Assembly (NCBI GenBank): GCA_964632485.1
Contig: CAZWDO010000007.1
Span: 1-60,313 of the forward strand
From: CAZWDO01 sp964632485 [NCBI: uncultured bacterium]
Lineage (GTDB): Bacteria; JAGOEH01
DNA: 60,313 nt
Direction of reading: 5' to 3'
Shown piece by piece: positions 10,201-17,628 of the stretch. The number at the start of each line of letters is the position of its first letter. Within the stretch, counting starts at the first letter, position 1. The notes under the pieces were generated by a model. It was not told the origin of the DNA. It saw nothing but the letters and a program-made list of their open reading frames with translations, and searched no databases. The position numbers and the translations under genes are program-made.

Positions 10201-12609
10201 TGTTCCGGCAGGCAAATTTAAACGAAAATTCCCACTATTGTCTGTCCGCGCTTCAAACCGGTCACTCTGCGCATTGATCGCGGTAACCGTTGTTGTAAGG
10301 GGATATGACGCCCATGAGTAGGGAAACCGATAAACCACGCGGCCGCGGATCTCTCCGGTTTGTTCAAGCGCGGATGACAAACGCTGCCAGCGGGTAAAAT
10401 CAAAATAGAAATCGGGGCGGGGTCCCGCAACGATCAACGAGTCTATCACCTGATCATTATCTCTATCCAATTTACTCAGATAATCGGACCCTTCGAAATT
10501 TTGATTATTATTGCTGTCGATAATTGCCTTGAAATAGTAAGCCCCGGGCGAGACGATCTCCAGCGAATAACGGTTATCGTCAGCAGCTTTGGAAAACTGT
10601 TTAAAAGGCGATAACAGACTGGAATCCAGACTACACCCCACCCAGGCCGGGGGTGAAAAGCTCCAGGGAGATTGGATCATCCCCCGGAGTGTGAATAACG
10701 GAAGACGCATTTCAATGTCGATCTGGGTCAGACTCTCGTCGCGTCGAATGATAGTCAACGTATCGCGCGCGCCATCCCGATTGGCATCATAATAAAATCC
10801 AGGCTCGATTGAGTCCGGAAAATGATTACCGGTGGTATCAAGGTAAGCAAAAACGATGTATTGCCCCGGATTCAAACCTTCAAACCGAAATGAGTAGTCA
10901 CTGCCAGTAAGTTGTTGTTTGAAAAAATCGATAAAATTATACAAAACGACATAAACCGGCCAGGAAGTCGTCCGGTTCAGACGAACGGTTCCCTGCGCGG
11001 AAGCGCCCCCAACGGTGGTTGAATCCACCTTTAAGCGAATATTGATCCCACGCAGGGTGTCTCCGGCGGATACCATCAGTTCCCGACATTGTTCCTGGTT
11101 GGACAACTCATAAAAACAGTTTTCAACTCGTAGCGAATCAGTGTCCGGATCATTCCCGGAATACAAACCGGCAAAGACCTGATACCCCCCCGGCCGGAGT
11201 GAATCCATGCGATAACTGCCATCGTGGTTGGAAACGGGGACCCAACGGTTGCGGGTTGAATCAGTTGTATGCTCCGCCATTACAGCCAGAAACCCGTCCT
11301 GGCCGGTAAGATTTTGTACGACGCCTTCGATACAGCCATAGGGAGTGGCAGCCGGCGGCACAATTCCATGATAAATATTGATATTAGTAACCGTCTGTCC
11401 ATCGGCCAGATGGATAATCACGCAGTTAGTGTCACTGTAATCGCGTTGATAGCAGAATTCCGGTTCATTCTCATCGATCTCTTTATCGGCGTCCAGATCG
11501 GACCAACTGAAAACTTCATAGTTGCCGGCAGGCAGGCTGTCCAGCAGATAAAAACCGGCAGAACCGGGACGGGCTCCTTTCAAAAGGCCTTCCCACCCGG
11601 GACACTCCAGGCATTCGGCTGCAACATAGAGAGGAAATTGGGCGGTGGAATCCCAGAAAACGCGCCCGCGAATGCTGGAAGTCCCTACAGGTTTTAAATA
11701 ATGTTGAAATTTAAAACTAATATCAGCATGATTCGGCTCCGCTTCACTGATGGAAACCTCACTGCACTGATTATTCGCAGAATCCTGCATATAACACGCC
11801 AGAAATTCGCTGGTATCATGAATCTGGTTATTGTTTTCATCAATAAAAGCATCCACAATATAGATACCCGTCAACAAACTGTCAAATTGATAATAATGAT
11901 TCGCATCGAGATTTCTGCTCTGTTGCGAAGGACCCCAAAGCCGGACAATAATAGGGCCGTTGCGATCGGTTTCGTTGCGAACATAGCCACTGATGGAGCC
12001 AATCGGTTCGCCCGGAGGCGCAAACTCCTTAAATTCCAGATTGATGGCTGTAACATGCTGATTCTCGGCCAGGGGGATCACTGTGCACCCGGTATCCTCC
12101 ACATTTTGCTGATAACACACATACCAGTCATTGGGTCCGGCGTTATGGTTGCGGTCGCGATCGAGTACTGCCTCAACGATAAACGCGTCATAGGTCAAAC
12201 TGTCCAGGCGATAAGCGCCACCCGTTTCGGGCAGCTCGATCTGAGCGCCTAAAAAATTATCGGATGTTCGCACTACCCGAACCAGAATCGGCGCACTTTC
12301 CTGAGCGCTGTTGGTAACTGTACCGCTGATCGACGCATTTCCCTTTTGCGCGGGAGCGGATTGGACCAGAGTGATCGCCACCCCCGGAATAGTGCTGTTT
12401 TCGGCGCTGAGCGTCATTTGTCTGTGTGATGAATCCCCAGGAATATAGCTATTTGCCGTATCCACCGTCAGCGCGCGCGCCAGCAGAGTTCCCAACATCC
12501 CGCTCTGGTTATCAATCACGCCCGGGACGCTTTCTGCCCGGGATGTCAGATTAAACACGACTACCATACCCATCCAAAGCCAAAATAAATAAAAAATAAA
12601 AGGTCTCAT
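7219..12609 (-). CDS. Giant secreted repeat protein, truncated by an in-frame stop
   Basis: Predicted extracellular or surface protein of 1796 residues (about 2035 if the stop is read through). A signal peptide follows the ATG at 12609 (hydrophobic IFYLFWLWMGMVVVF); AAGGAGATAT precedes this ATG, so the longer open frame to 12675 is not used. Domain order: six repeats of about 110 residues like carboxypeptidase regulatory domains, several with calcium-loop-like acidic runs (DENNNQIHD, DLDADKEID) and four with a CX9C loop. Two more regulatory-like domains follow, then about eight fibronectin type III-like repeats beginning PPxITxGP. No catalytic domain is visible; a scaffold, adhesin or cell-surface role is inferred. 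The last repeat is cut at the TAA at 7219. It lies 87 bp downstream of the histidine kinase gene on the same strand. Confidence 0.85.
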   Translation of the reverse strand: MRPFIFYLFWLWMGMVVVFNLTSRAESVPGVIDNQSGMLGTLLARALTVDTANSYIPGDSSHRQMTLSAENSTIPGVAITLVQSAPAQKGNASISGTVTNSAQESAPILVRVVRTSDNFLGAQIELPETGGAYRLDSLTYDAFIVEAVLDRDRNHNAGPNDWYVCYQQNVEDTGCTVIPLAENQHVTAINLEFKEFAPPGEPIGSISGYVRNETDRNGPIIVRLWGPSQQSRNLDANHYYQFDSLLTGIYIVDAFIDENNNQIHDTSEFLACYMQDSANNQCSEVSISEAEPNHADISFKFQHYLKPVGTSSIRGRVFWDSTAQFPLYVAAECLECPGWEGLLKGARPGSAGFYLLDSLPAGNYEVFSWSDLDADKEIDENEPEFCYQRDYSDTNCVIIHLADGQTVTNINIYHGIVPPAATPYGCIEGVVQNLTGQDGFLAVMAEHTTDSTRNRWVPVSNHDGSYRMDSLRPGGYQVFAGLYSGNDPDTDSLRVENCFYELSNQEQCRELMVSAGDTLRGINIRLKVDSTTVGGASAQGTVRLNRTTSWPVYVVLYNFIDFFKQQLTGSDYSFRFEGLNPGQYIVFAYLDTTGNHFPDSIEPGFYYDANRDGARDTLTIIRRDESLTQIDIEMRLPLFTLRGMIQSPWSFSPPAWVGCSLDSSLLSPFKQFSKAADDNRYSLEIVSPGAYYFKAIIDSNNNQNFEGSDYLSKLDRDNDQVIDSLIVAGPRPDFYFDFTRWQRLSSALEQTGEIRGRVVYRFPYSWASYPLTTTVTAINAQSDRFEARTDNSGNFRLNLPAGTYRVAASGSENYFETWYDSVSDIRTAIPISVTKNQIADSIVIFPLPKPHLYNRSVVMGQAVDDISGEFLVNCRALLSRDTLLIQAISDTLGIFRFTRLASGSYSLTVEKEGYLPYKHATPLNLGPADTIRSLRVELQGESSDTVGPVITPLWPEANQINAPLNGQVVLRVEDSLSGIDTAMTQVWVDGIRHSLEYQRTAQGYMLRVIHGELWESGVIKVVSVAAADWRGNYSRLNYGFKTVADTVAPALVSPIRIIDRGADFLQLEWETNEPSAVTVMIQPYHALDSLFFQDTTWQTHFQWVLRGLTPATFYRITVALSDRYHNQRVYLRDSVATAASADTTSPAFVSGPVVPYIGVHEALIEWQSSKKTTAQIFWNVTAGPTQFTKIDSNFSYNHRVMLDSLIDSTAYTGQIILFDNQGKTFTGAPFSFHTRSEEAEYAPSIVEGPLVANITAQEAVLLIQTDRPAVSRIYFGTDTLCILMREITQPTLEHRYVLSGLTPNTLYYYRWFLANPANNAFITIKNRFRTLGDSLPVEDLRLIYQLSSNPTSQGIRLVWQTQRPARADVVLAPGADTSNWRCYSVSESKLKHELRLNNLLSNTKYYYRITAIDAAGLQAAGYIDSFMTLAASDTIPPLITAGPRLQVYDRQFFIEFLTDEESLPAFYYWDKNQPAITNSVSAKEFSKSHRLIVSDLNPGVEYEYFLEVTDIAGNKLRYPQAFSLSKKIPVTGLWRLPLDGWPSFTTNTSSDTQAPVITEGPSIYERGDHYISLYFKTNEPAMASVAWGKSLDNPSIQSSDDYATEHLITIYDLENSQEYFFTIVCSDINQNQGVFDDRILRSTTLQQPDQLTPRLLKPPTISSLSSEMAILHGSTNKPTLTLVSLYDAANLLQTQDNLLRSIQHYIIFSGLQSNRAYHFQNSVSDVDGRWSDIVEGEFQTGSSSDQAPPVIDSIALVDGLDFIQVYLQTDELTTAYVDYSDLTENYPYTVSDIDLI

Positions 12610-12695
12610 ACATATCTCCTTGCTAAAAAAGGCCAGTCTATATAACCAATTTAACACAAATGAGCGAAAAATCAAGGAAAAACATCCGATTTTAT

Positions 12696-14042
12696 TTAAA
12701 AAACCAATGTGAAGATTGTCTCAATACCCGGTTTGGAATGGACGATGATCGCGCCGTTATGCGCGCGCATCACCTGTTTGGACCAGGACAACCCGATACC
12801 GGAACCTTCGGATTTTGTCGTATAAAAGGGAATAAAAATTTTTTCCATATTTTCCGGCGGAATTCCCACTCCATTATCAGTGACACGAATCCAGGCATGA
12901 CCTTGATAATCGCTACCTGCTGATAATTCAATCCGCCCGTTCTCCATGTTATCCAATGATTGGATGGAATTAATCATCAAGTTCAGTAAAACCTGCTCAA
13001 TCAGCGATGGATCAACGTTAAATTTTATATGAGGAGGATGAACATGATGCAGAACCTCAATGGTGTTTTTCTCACCCAGATATACCTTTACCAGACGGAA
13101 TATCCGATTAAAAATTTCCGTCACAGATATAAGTTGAAATTCAGGATTCACTGTTTTTACAATGCTTCGATAAGCCTGCACGAAACTCAACAGGCCTTCG
13201 CTTCGTTTTTGAATGCTGGCAATCCCTTCGACGATATCCTCGATCGTCTCCTGGTTCTGAGCGGATGTGGAAAATAAACCGGGTTTTTGAATCAGATGAG
13301 CGATCGTCGAAGACAAGGAATGAATGGGAGTAATTGAATTCATCAGCTCATGAGTCTGGGTCCTCATTAATTTTTGCCAGGATTCAGTTTCCTTTTCATC
13401 CAATTCAAAATGAATATTCTGAATTGAAAGGAGCAGATACTCCTGATAAGCCATTCTGAAAAGCGTTACGTTCAACAGGAGTTGGTAAAACGTATTTTCA
13501 TGGCAAAACGAGATGATTTTCTTTTCGTTATGCCGCATCTCGTTTAACGTTTGGAACATGGGTTCAGGCAACCGGGAAATTGTCGTGATTTGCGAACACC
13601 CCAGCAAACGTTTGATATAATGATTCATCAGGATAATCTCTCCGCTATCTTTTTTAAATACAATAATACCTGCCCGGACGGACTGGATAATCGTATGGAA
13701 TAATTTATTCATTTCCTCATTTTCAAAGCGAATCTTCTGAAATTTTTTGATAATCCGGTTAAAGGCGGAATGAAGATTTTGAAACGAATCGTTATCCTGA
13801 GTAGATGGAAATTGAATGGAAAAATCAGCATACTCCATTGAAAATAAAAACCGGGCCAGTCTATTATTGGTTTGATCAATATATTCAAATAATTTCAGCA
13901 TTTGGAAAATAAGTATCGGCAATAAAACGACCGCTATCAACGGATAAAAATCCATTACCACTACAAGCGCAATTATAAAGATATTGGTGATAATCAGGAT
14001 GAATTGGAAAAGAGTGATAAGTCTGAACCGATTAAATACCAT
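12696..14042 (-). CDS. Membrane sensor histidine kinase, partner of the NtrC-type regulator
   Basis: Inner-membrane kinase. Two hydrophobic segments (about residues 9-32 and 35-49) with almost no loop between them leave little periplasmic sensor. A PAS-like domain (about 105-210) follows, then the kinase core (residues numbered from a TTG three codons upstream of the chosen ATG): phospho-acceptor H234 in HELMNSITP, N-box NLMINSIQS (357-365), DNGVGI (392-397) and GSGIGL (416-421). The layout resembles NtrY/NtrB-type kinases. The ATG at 14042 lies inside the end of the regulator gene, giving an 11-bp overlap and likely coupling. The signal is unknown; a membrane or lipid signal is plausible because the likely target is an efflux operon. 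Confidence 0.92.
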   Translation of the reverse strand: MVFNRFRLITLFQFILIITNIFIIALVVVMDFYPLIAVVLLPILIFQMLKLFEYIDQTNNRLARFLFSMEYADFSIQFPSTQDNDSFQNLHSAFNRIIKKFQKIRFENEEMNKLFHTIIQSVRAGIIVFKKDSGEIILMNHYIKRLLGCSQITTISRLPEPMFQTLNEMRHNEKKIISFCHENTFYQLLLNVTLFRMAYQEYLLLSIQNIHFELDEKETESWQKLMRTQTHELMNSITPIHSLSSTIAHLIQKPGLFSTSAQNQETIEDIVEGIASIQKRSEGLLSFVQAYRSIVKTVNPEFQLISVTEIFNRIFRLVKVYLGEKNTIEVLHHVHPPHIKFNVDPSLIEQVLLNLMINSIQSLDNMENGRIELSAGSDYQGHAWIRVTDNGVGIPPENMEKIFIPFYTTKSEGSGIGLSWSKQVMRAHNGAIIVHSKPGIETIFTLVF

Positions 14043-15423
14043 ATTTTTCAAGTCTTCGATATAAAGAGGCGCGGGTTATGCCTAATTCTTTGGATGTTTG
14101 GGATATATTGCCTCCGTTTTTTTTCAACACTTGAAGAATCGTGTTTTTTTCTAATTGACGTAGATTCAATGCGCTTTGTTTTTCTTCTGAACATGATGAG
14201 TGGGATGACTGAATTAAAAAATCAGCGGACAGTAATTCATCGGATTCAGCCATAATTACCGCTCGTTCAACAGCGTGTTGGAGTTCCCTGACATTTCCGG
14301 GCCATGAGTATTCTTTAAGAAGCAGCTTGATATCCGGATTAATCCCCAGCAGCGGCTTATGATATTTTCTTTTATACAATTCCAGATAATGGCGTAGAAG
14401 AATCGGGATATCATCAGCGCGCTCGCGCAAAGGCGGGATATTAATTTCCACCGTATTGATGCGGTATAGCAAGTCCTGGCGGAACCGTTGATCATAGATC
14501 ATTTGATGGATCGGCATATTCGTCGCGCAAATAAGCCGAACATCAATCTTTTTATGTTTAGTAGAACCGACACGAATTATTTCACGGTTTTGCAGCGCGC
14601 TCAGAAGTTTCGCCTGTAAAGACAAAGACAGATTGCCGATTTCATCTAAGAAAAGGGTCCCGCCATCCGCCAATTCAAATCGACCGGGTTTATCTGATTT
14701 TGCATCGGTAAACGCCCCCCTGGCATATCCAAAAAGCTCACTTTCAAAAAGCGTTTCCGGAATGGCGCCCATATCGACCGCGATAAATGGCTGATGACTC
14801 CGCAGCGAATGCAAATGGATAGCGCGAGCCGCCAGTTCTTTACCTGTTCCGTTCTCTCCAAGTATCAATACGTTCACATCTGTTTTGGCGACTTTACGCG
14901 CCATTGAAAAAACCTGTTGGATGGATCGGCTTTCACCAATCATCTCCATCGAGTGGAAAGATGACTGCTTTACCATTTCAGAATTGGCCTGCTGCAATGT
15001 CTGAATCTCCCGTTTCGATTGACTGAGCTTTGCGGCTGTTTGAATAGTAGCGACTAACTTTTCATTTTCCCACGGTTTAATGATAAAATCGACCGCGCCC
15101 TGTTTTATGGATTGAACCGCCAGATCAATTTCTCCATAAGCTGTTATTAAAACAACACTGGTAGCAGGATATCGACTCAAAGTTTTTTTCAGCCATAACA
15201 TTCCTTCCGCGCCATTTCTTTCACTCCCGGAAAAATTCATGTCCAGAATCAACACATCAAACTCCATCTCCTTAAAATGCTCATCGATTCGCTCAGGCTC
15301 TTTCTCTGTTTTTACTATTTCAAAATATTGCTTTAATAATATGCGTAACGCTTTCAGGATATCTTCATTATCATCAACAACCAGAATCGACGCATTTGAT
15401 TTTTTTTCGTTAAAAAATTCCAT
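14032..15423 (-). CDS. NtrC-family sigma-54 response regulator
   Basis: Activator that uses ATP to open sigma-54 promoters once phosphorylated. Residues here count from an upstream GTG at 15444. The receiver domain has acidic D24/D25, acceptor D68 (LILDMNFS), T101 and K123. The AAA+ domain has Walker A GENGTGKE (196-203), the sigma-54 contact loop as GAFTDA (243-248; GAFTGA is standard, but GAFTDA is a known variant) and Walker B GGTLFLDEIG (261-270). A Fis-type helix-turn-helix ends the protein (GGNISQTSKELGITRASLYR). I chose the ATG at 15423, which has GAGGAAA upstream. Two TGTCCG-N4-CGGACA palindromes next to its promoter and a sigma-54 promoter for the divergent efflux operon make that operon its likely target. 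Confidence 0.94.
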   Translation of the reverse strand: MEFFNEKKSNASILVVDDNEDILKALRILLKQYFEIVKTEKEPERIDEHFKEMEFDVLILDMNFSGSERNGAEGMLWLKKTLSRYPATSVVLITAYGEIDLAVQSIKQGAVDFIIKPWENEKLVATIQTAAKLSQSKREIQTLQQANSEMVKQSSFHSMEMIGESRSIQQVFSMARKVAKTDVNVLILGENGTGKELAARAIHLHSLRSHQPFIAVDMGAIPETLFESELFGYARGAFTDAKSDKPGRFELADGGTLFLDEIGNLSLSLQAKLLSALQNREIIRVGSTKHKKIDVRLICATNMPIHQMIYDQRFRQDLLYRINTVEINIPPLRERADDIPILLRHYLELYKRKYHKPLLGINPDIKLLLKEYSWPGNVRELQHAVERAVIMAESDELLSADFLIQSSHSSCSEEKQSALNLRQLEKNTILQVLKKNGGNISQTSKELGITRASLYRRLEKYGI

Positions 15424-15463
15424 ATTCCATTTCCTCATATTCACTAAACAATGATTTATCTTA

Positions 15464-15491
15464 AATATAATTTAAAAAACCAACTTGTCAA
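15464..15491 (-). promoter_or_regulatory. Sigma-70 promoter for the regulator/kinase operon
   Basis: Minus-strand TTGACA (15486-15491), 16-bp spacer, TATATT (15464-15469). It predicts a leader of about 35 nt to the ATG at 15423. The first regulator palindrome starts 15 bp upstream of the -35, so feedback control is possible. Confidence 0.65.
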
Positions 15492-15505
15492 GAATTTTAT
15501 AATAG

Positions 15506-15542
15506 TGTCCGATACCGGACAAATTATGTCCGAATTCGGACA
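15506..15542. promoter_or_regulatory. Paired palindromic enhancer sites for the NtrC-type regulator
   Basis: Two perfect inverted repeats of the form TGTCCG-N4-CGGACA occupy 15506-15521 (spacer ATAC) and 15527-15542 (spacer AATT). Their centres are 21 bp apart, two helical turns, so both face the same side of the DNA. They lie about 65-100 bp upstream of the sigma-54 promoter, the normal place for enhancer sites of NtrC-type activators. The assignment to the adjacent regulator is inferred from position. Confidence 0.8.
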
Positions 15543-15606
15543 GTTTTAAAATCAATATTCGCATTCAATTCCAGCTAACTTCTTGAATAAAAAAGGAATT
15601 GTAAGA

Positions 15607-15623
15607 TTGGAACAAAAAATGCA
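15607..15623 (+). promoter_or_regulatory. Sigma-54 promoter of the efflux operon
   Basis: TTGGAACAAAAAATGCA holds the invariant GG (15609-15610) and GC (15621-15622) separated by exactly 10 bp, the -24/-12 signature of sigma-54 promoters. The start of transcription is expected near 15634, giving a leader of about 26 nt to the ATG at 15660. Confidence 0.78.
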
Positions 15624-15659
15624 TCAGGAACAGTTCACTTATTTAAAAAAGGAAAAGCG

Positions 15660-16907
15660 ATGGATAAAGTGATACTTAAAAAAAAATGGACACCCAACCG
15701 ATTCTTGATTATTTCTTTGGCGCTCATACCCCTTTTAATGATTTTAATCTATTTTTTCAGGGATAAAAACCGAAAGATATGGGTTGACAAAGAAAAAATA
15801 CTGATATCAATGGTTGAAATGAAGGATTTCAGCGAGTATATTTCTGTTGTAGGGCAAATATATCCTTTAAAAACAATCTATATCGATGCGGTAGAAGGCG
15901 GCATCGTGGAAGAAAAATTTGTTGAGGAAGGTAAGGAGATAAAAAAGGGGGATAAAATTTTAAAACTTTCCAACACACAGCTTTTATTAGATATCATGTT
16001 CAGAGAATCGCAGTTATACGAGCAGATCAATAATCTGCGCAATACGCGCATTCAAATGGAACAGCATCGGATCATGTTACAAAACGAGTTGCTTGAAATT
16101 GAGTACCAACTGAAAGGAGAAACTAAGCAATTAGAAATAAACAGGCAACTGATAAAGAATGAATTGATTTCCCGGCAGGAGTTTCTGGATCAGGAGGACC
16201 GATATGCGCTGTTAAAAAAGCGTAATGAATTATATATGGAATCCTGGCGCCAGGATTCACTATTCAGAAAATTGCAGATTGACCAATTAGAGCGGTCCAT
16301 CAACTATATGGAAGGAAATTTGAATATTGCCCGGCAAAATTTAGATAATTTATTGATTAAAGCCCCAATGGATGGATTATTAAGTTCATTGAAGGCTGAA
16401 ATTGGCGAATCTAAAGCCGTTGGATACCGGATCGGACAGATTGACATTATTCATCAATTCAAGGTCAGAGCGGATATTGATGAGCATTATGTTTCAAGAG
16501 TTTTCCCCGATCAGATCGGCAAATGCAACATTGCTGACTCTTCATATCAATTAGTAGTAAAAACGATTTATCCTGAAATAAAAAATGGAAAATTCCAGGT
16601 CGATTTAAATTTCATTCACGGTTATCCCGCCCATATCAGAAGGGGGCAGACATTGCATATCGATCTGGAATTAAGCAGTCAGTATCGAGCCGTTGTGATT
16701 CCCAAAGGCGGATTCTATCAAAAAACCGGCGGAAACTGGATTTTTGTTTTGAATCGGGAGCAGACTCAATCCCGTAAAAAGTTTATTCGTATCGGCAAAC
16801 AAAATCCGCAGTACTTTGAAATATTGGAAGGATTAACGCCAGGTGAGTTTGTGATCACCTCGGATTATGAGCTATTCGGCGAATCGGAAATAATTGATTT
16901 CAACTAA
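15660..16907 (+). CDS. HlyD/MacA-family periplasmic adaptor of an ABC efflux system
   Basis: Membrane fusion protein of 415 residues linking an inner-membrane ABC transporter to the outer membrane. One N-terminal membrane anchor (about residues 15-34) is followed by a lipoyl-like half (GGIVEEKFVEEGKEIKKGD), a long coiled coil (about 105-215) and the returning half (LLIKAPMDGLLSSLKAEIGE). A beta-barrel and a C-terminal domain with GLTPGEFVITSD complete the usual order. It is the first gene of a three-gene operon (gaps of 12 and 19 bp) behind the sigma-54 promoter. Its substrate is unknown; no TolC-like outer-membrane gene is nearby. Confidence 0.92.
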   Translation: MDKVILKKKWTPNRFLIISLALIPLLMILIYFFRDKNRKIWVDKEKILISMVEMKDFSEYISVVGQIYPLKTIYIDAVEGGIVEEKFVEEGKEIKKGDKILKLSNTQLLLDIMFRESQLYEQINNLRNTRIQMEQHRIMLQNELLEIEYQLKGETKQLEINRQLIKNELISRQEFLDQEDRYALLKKRNELYMESWRQDSLFRKLQIDQLERSINYMEGNLNIARQNLDNLLIKAPMDGLLSSLKAEIGESKAVGYRIGQIDIIHQFKVRADIDEHYVSRVFPDQIGKCNIADSSYQLVVKTIYPEIKNGKFQVDLNFIHGYPAHIRRGQTLHIDLELSSQYRAVVIPKGGFYQKTGGNWIFVLNREQTQSRKKFIRIGKQNPQYFEILEGLTPGEFVITSDYELFGESEIIDFN

Positions 16908-16919
16908 AGGAGACATGAC

Positions 16920-17609
16920 ATGATTAAAGCTCAAAACCTGTCTAAAACCTATCTAACAGAAGAAATAGAAACAACGGCGGTCAATCGGATTAATCTTGAG
17001 ATCAAGCCCGGTGAATTTACGGCTATCATGGGGCCTTCGGGTTGTGGAAAATCCACATTGCTCAATATACTCGGATTATTGGATAACCCTTCCGACGGTC
17101 ATTATTTTTTTATGGATGAAAATGTTTTAAAATTAACTGAACGTCAAAAAACGAATCTGCGCAAAAGCAATATCGGGTTTATTTTTCAAAGTTTTAACCT
17201 GATTGAGGAATTGACAATTTTTGAAAATATTGAACTTCCTCTATTATATTTGGGAGTAAAATCAGACGTCCGCAATAAAAAAGTGGATGACACCCTGGAA
17301 CGGGTGGGGATTATTCACCGGCGCAATCATTTTCCCCAGCAATTGTCCGGGGGGCAACAGCAACGAGCGGCAGTCGCGCGGGCCATCATCGCAGAGCCAA
17401 AACTGATTCTGGCCGATGAACCCACCGGGAATCTGGACTCCAAAAACGGCGATGATGTGATGGATCTATTATCTCAGCTCAACGCCAATGGATCCACGAT
17501 TATCATGGTCACCCACTCGCCCACTTACGCAGAACGCTCGCACCGGGTTATTCACTTGTTCGACGGCCAGATTATTACTGAAAATGTAACCGGTGTTTTC
17601 CATCTATAG
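16920..17609 (+). CDS. MacB/LolD-type ABC transporter ATPase
   Basis: Cytoplasmic ATPase of 229 residues powering the adjacent FtsX-type permease. It has Walker [10 protein letters not shown] (38-46), Q-loop region GFIFQSFNL, signature LSGGQ (142-146), Walker B with [10 protein letters not shown] (165-174) and the switch histidine in VTHS. Length and motifs match the MacB/LolD/FtsE group rather than importers. The GGAG box in AAAGGAGACATGAC supports the ATG at 16920. Confidence 0.96.
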   Translation: MIKAQNLSKTYLTEEIETTAVNRINLEIKPGEFTAIMGPSGCGKSTLLNILGLLDNPSDGHYFFMDENVLKLTERQKTNLRKSNIGFIFQSFNLIEELTIFENIELPLLYLGVKSDVRNKKVDDTLERVGIIHRRNHFPQQLSGGQQQRAAVARAIIAEPKLILADEPTGNLDSKNGDDVMDLLSQLNANGSTIIMVTHSPTYAERSHRVIHLFDGQIITENVTGVFHL

Positions 17610-17628
17610 AGGATTGAAAGGATAAATC

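Noticed and set aside
11269-12252. Two consecutive plus-strand open frames of 142 and 183 codons
   Set aside because: They lie antisense within the giant secreted protein gene, whose repeats and signal peptide are clear; no independent support.
14696-14720. GAFTDA instead of GAFTGA read as a defective sigma-54 activator
   Set aside because: This substitution is a known variant in intact activators, and a matching sigma-54 promoter with enhancer sites is next door.
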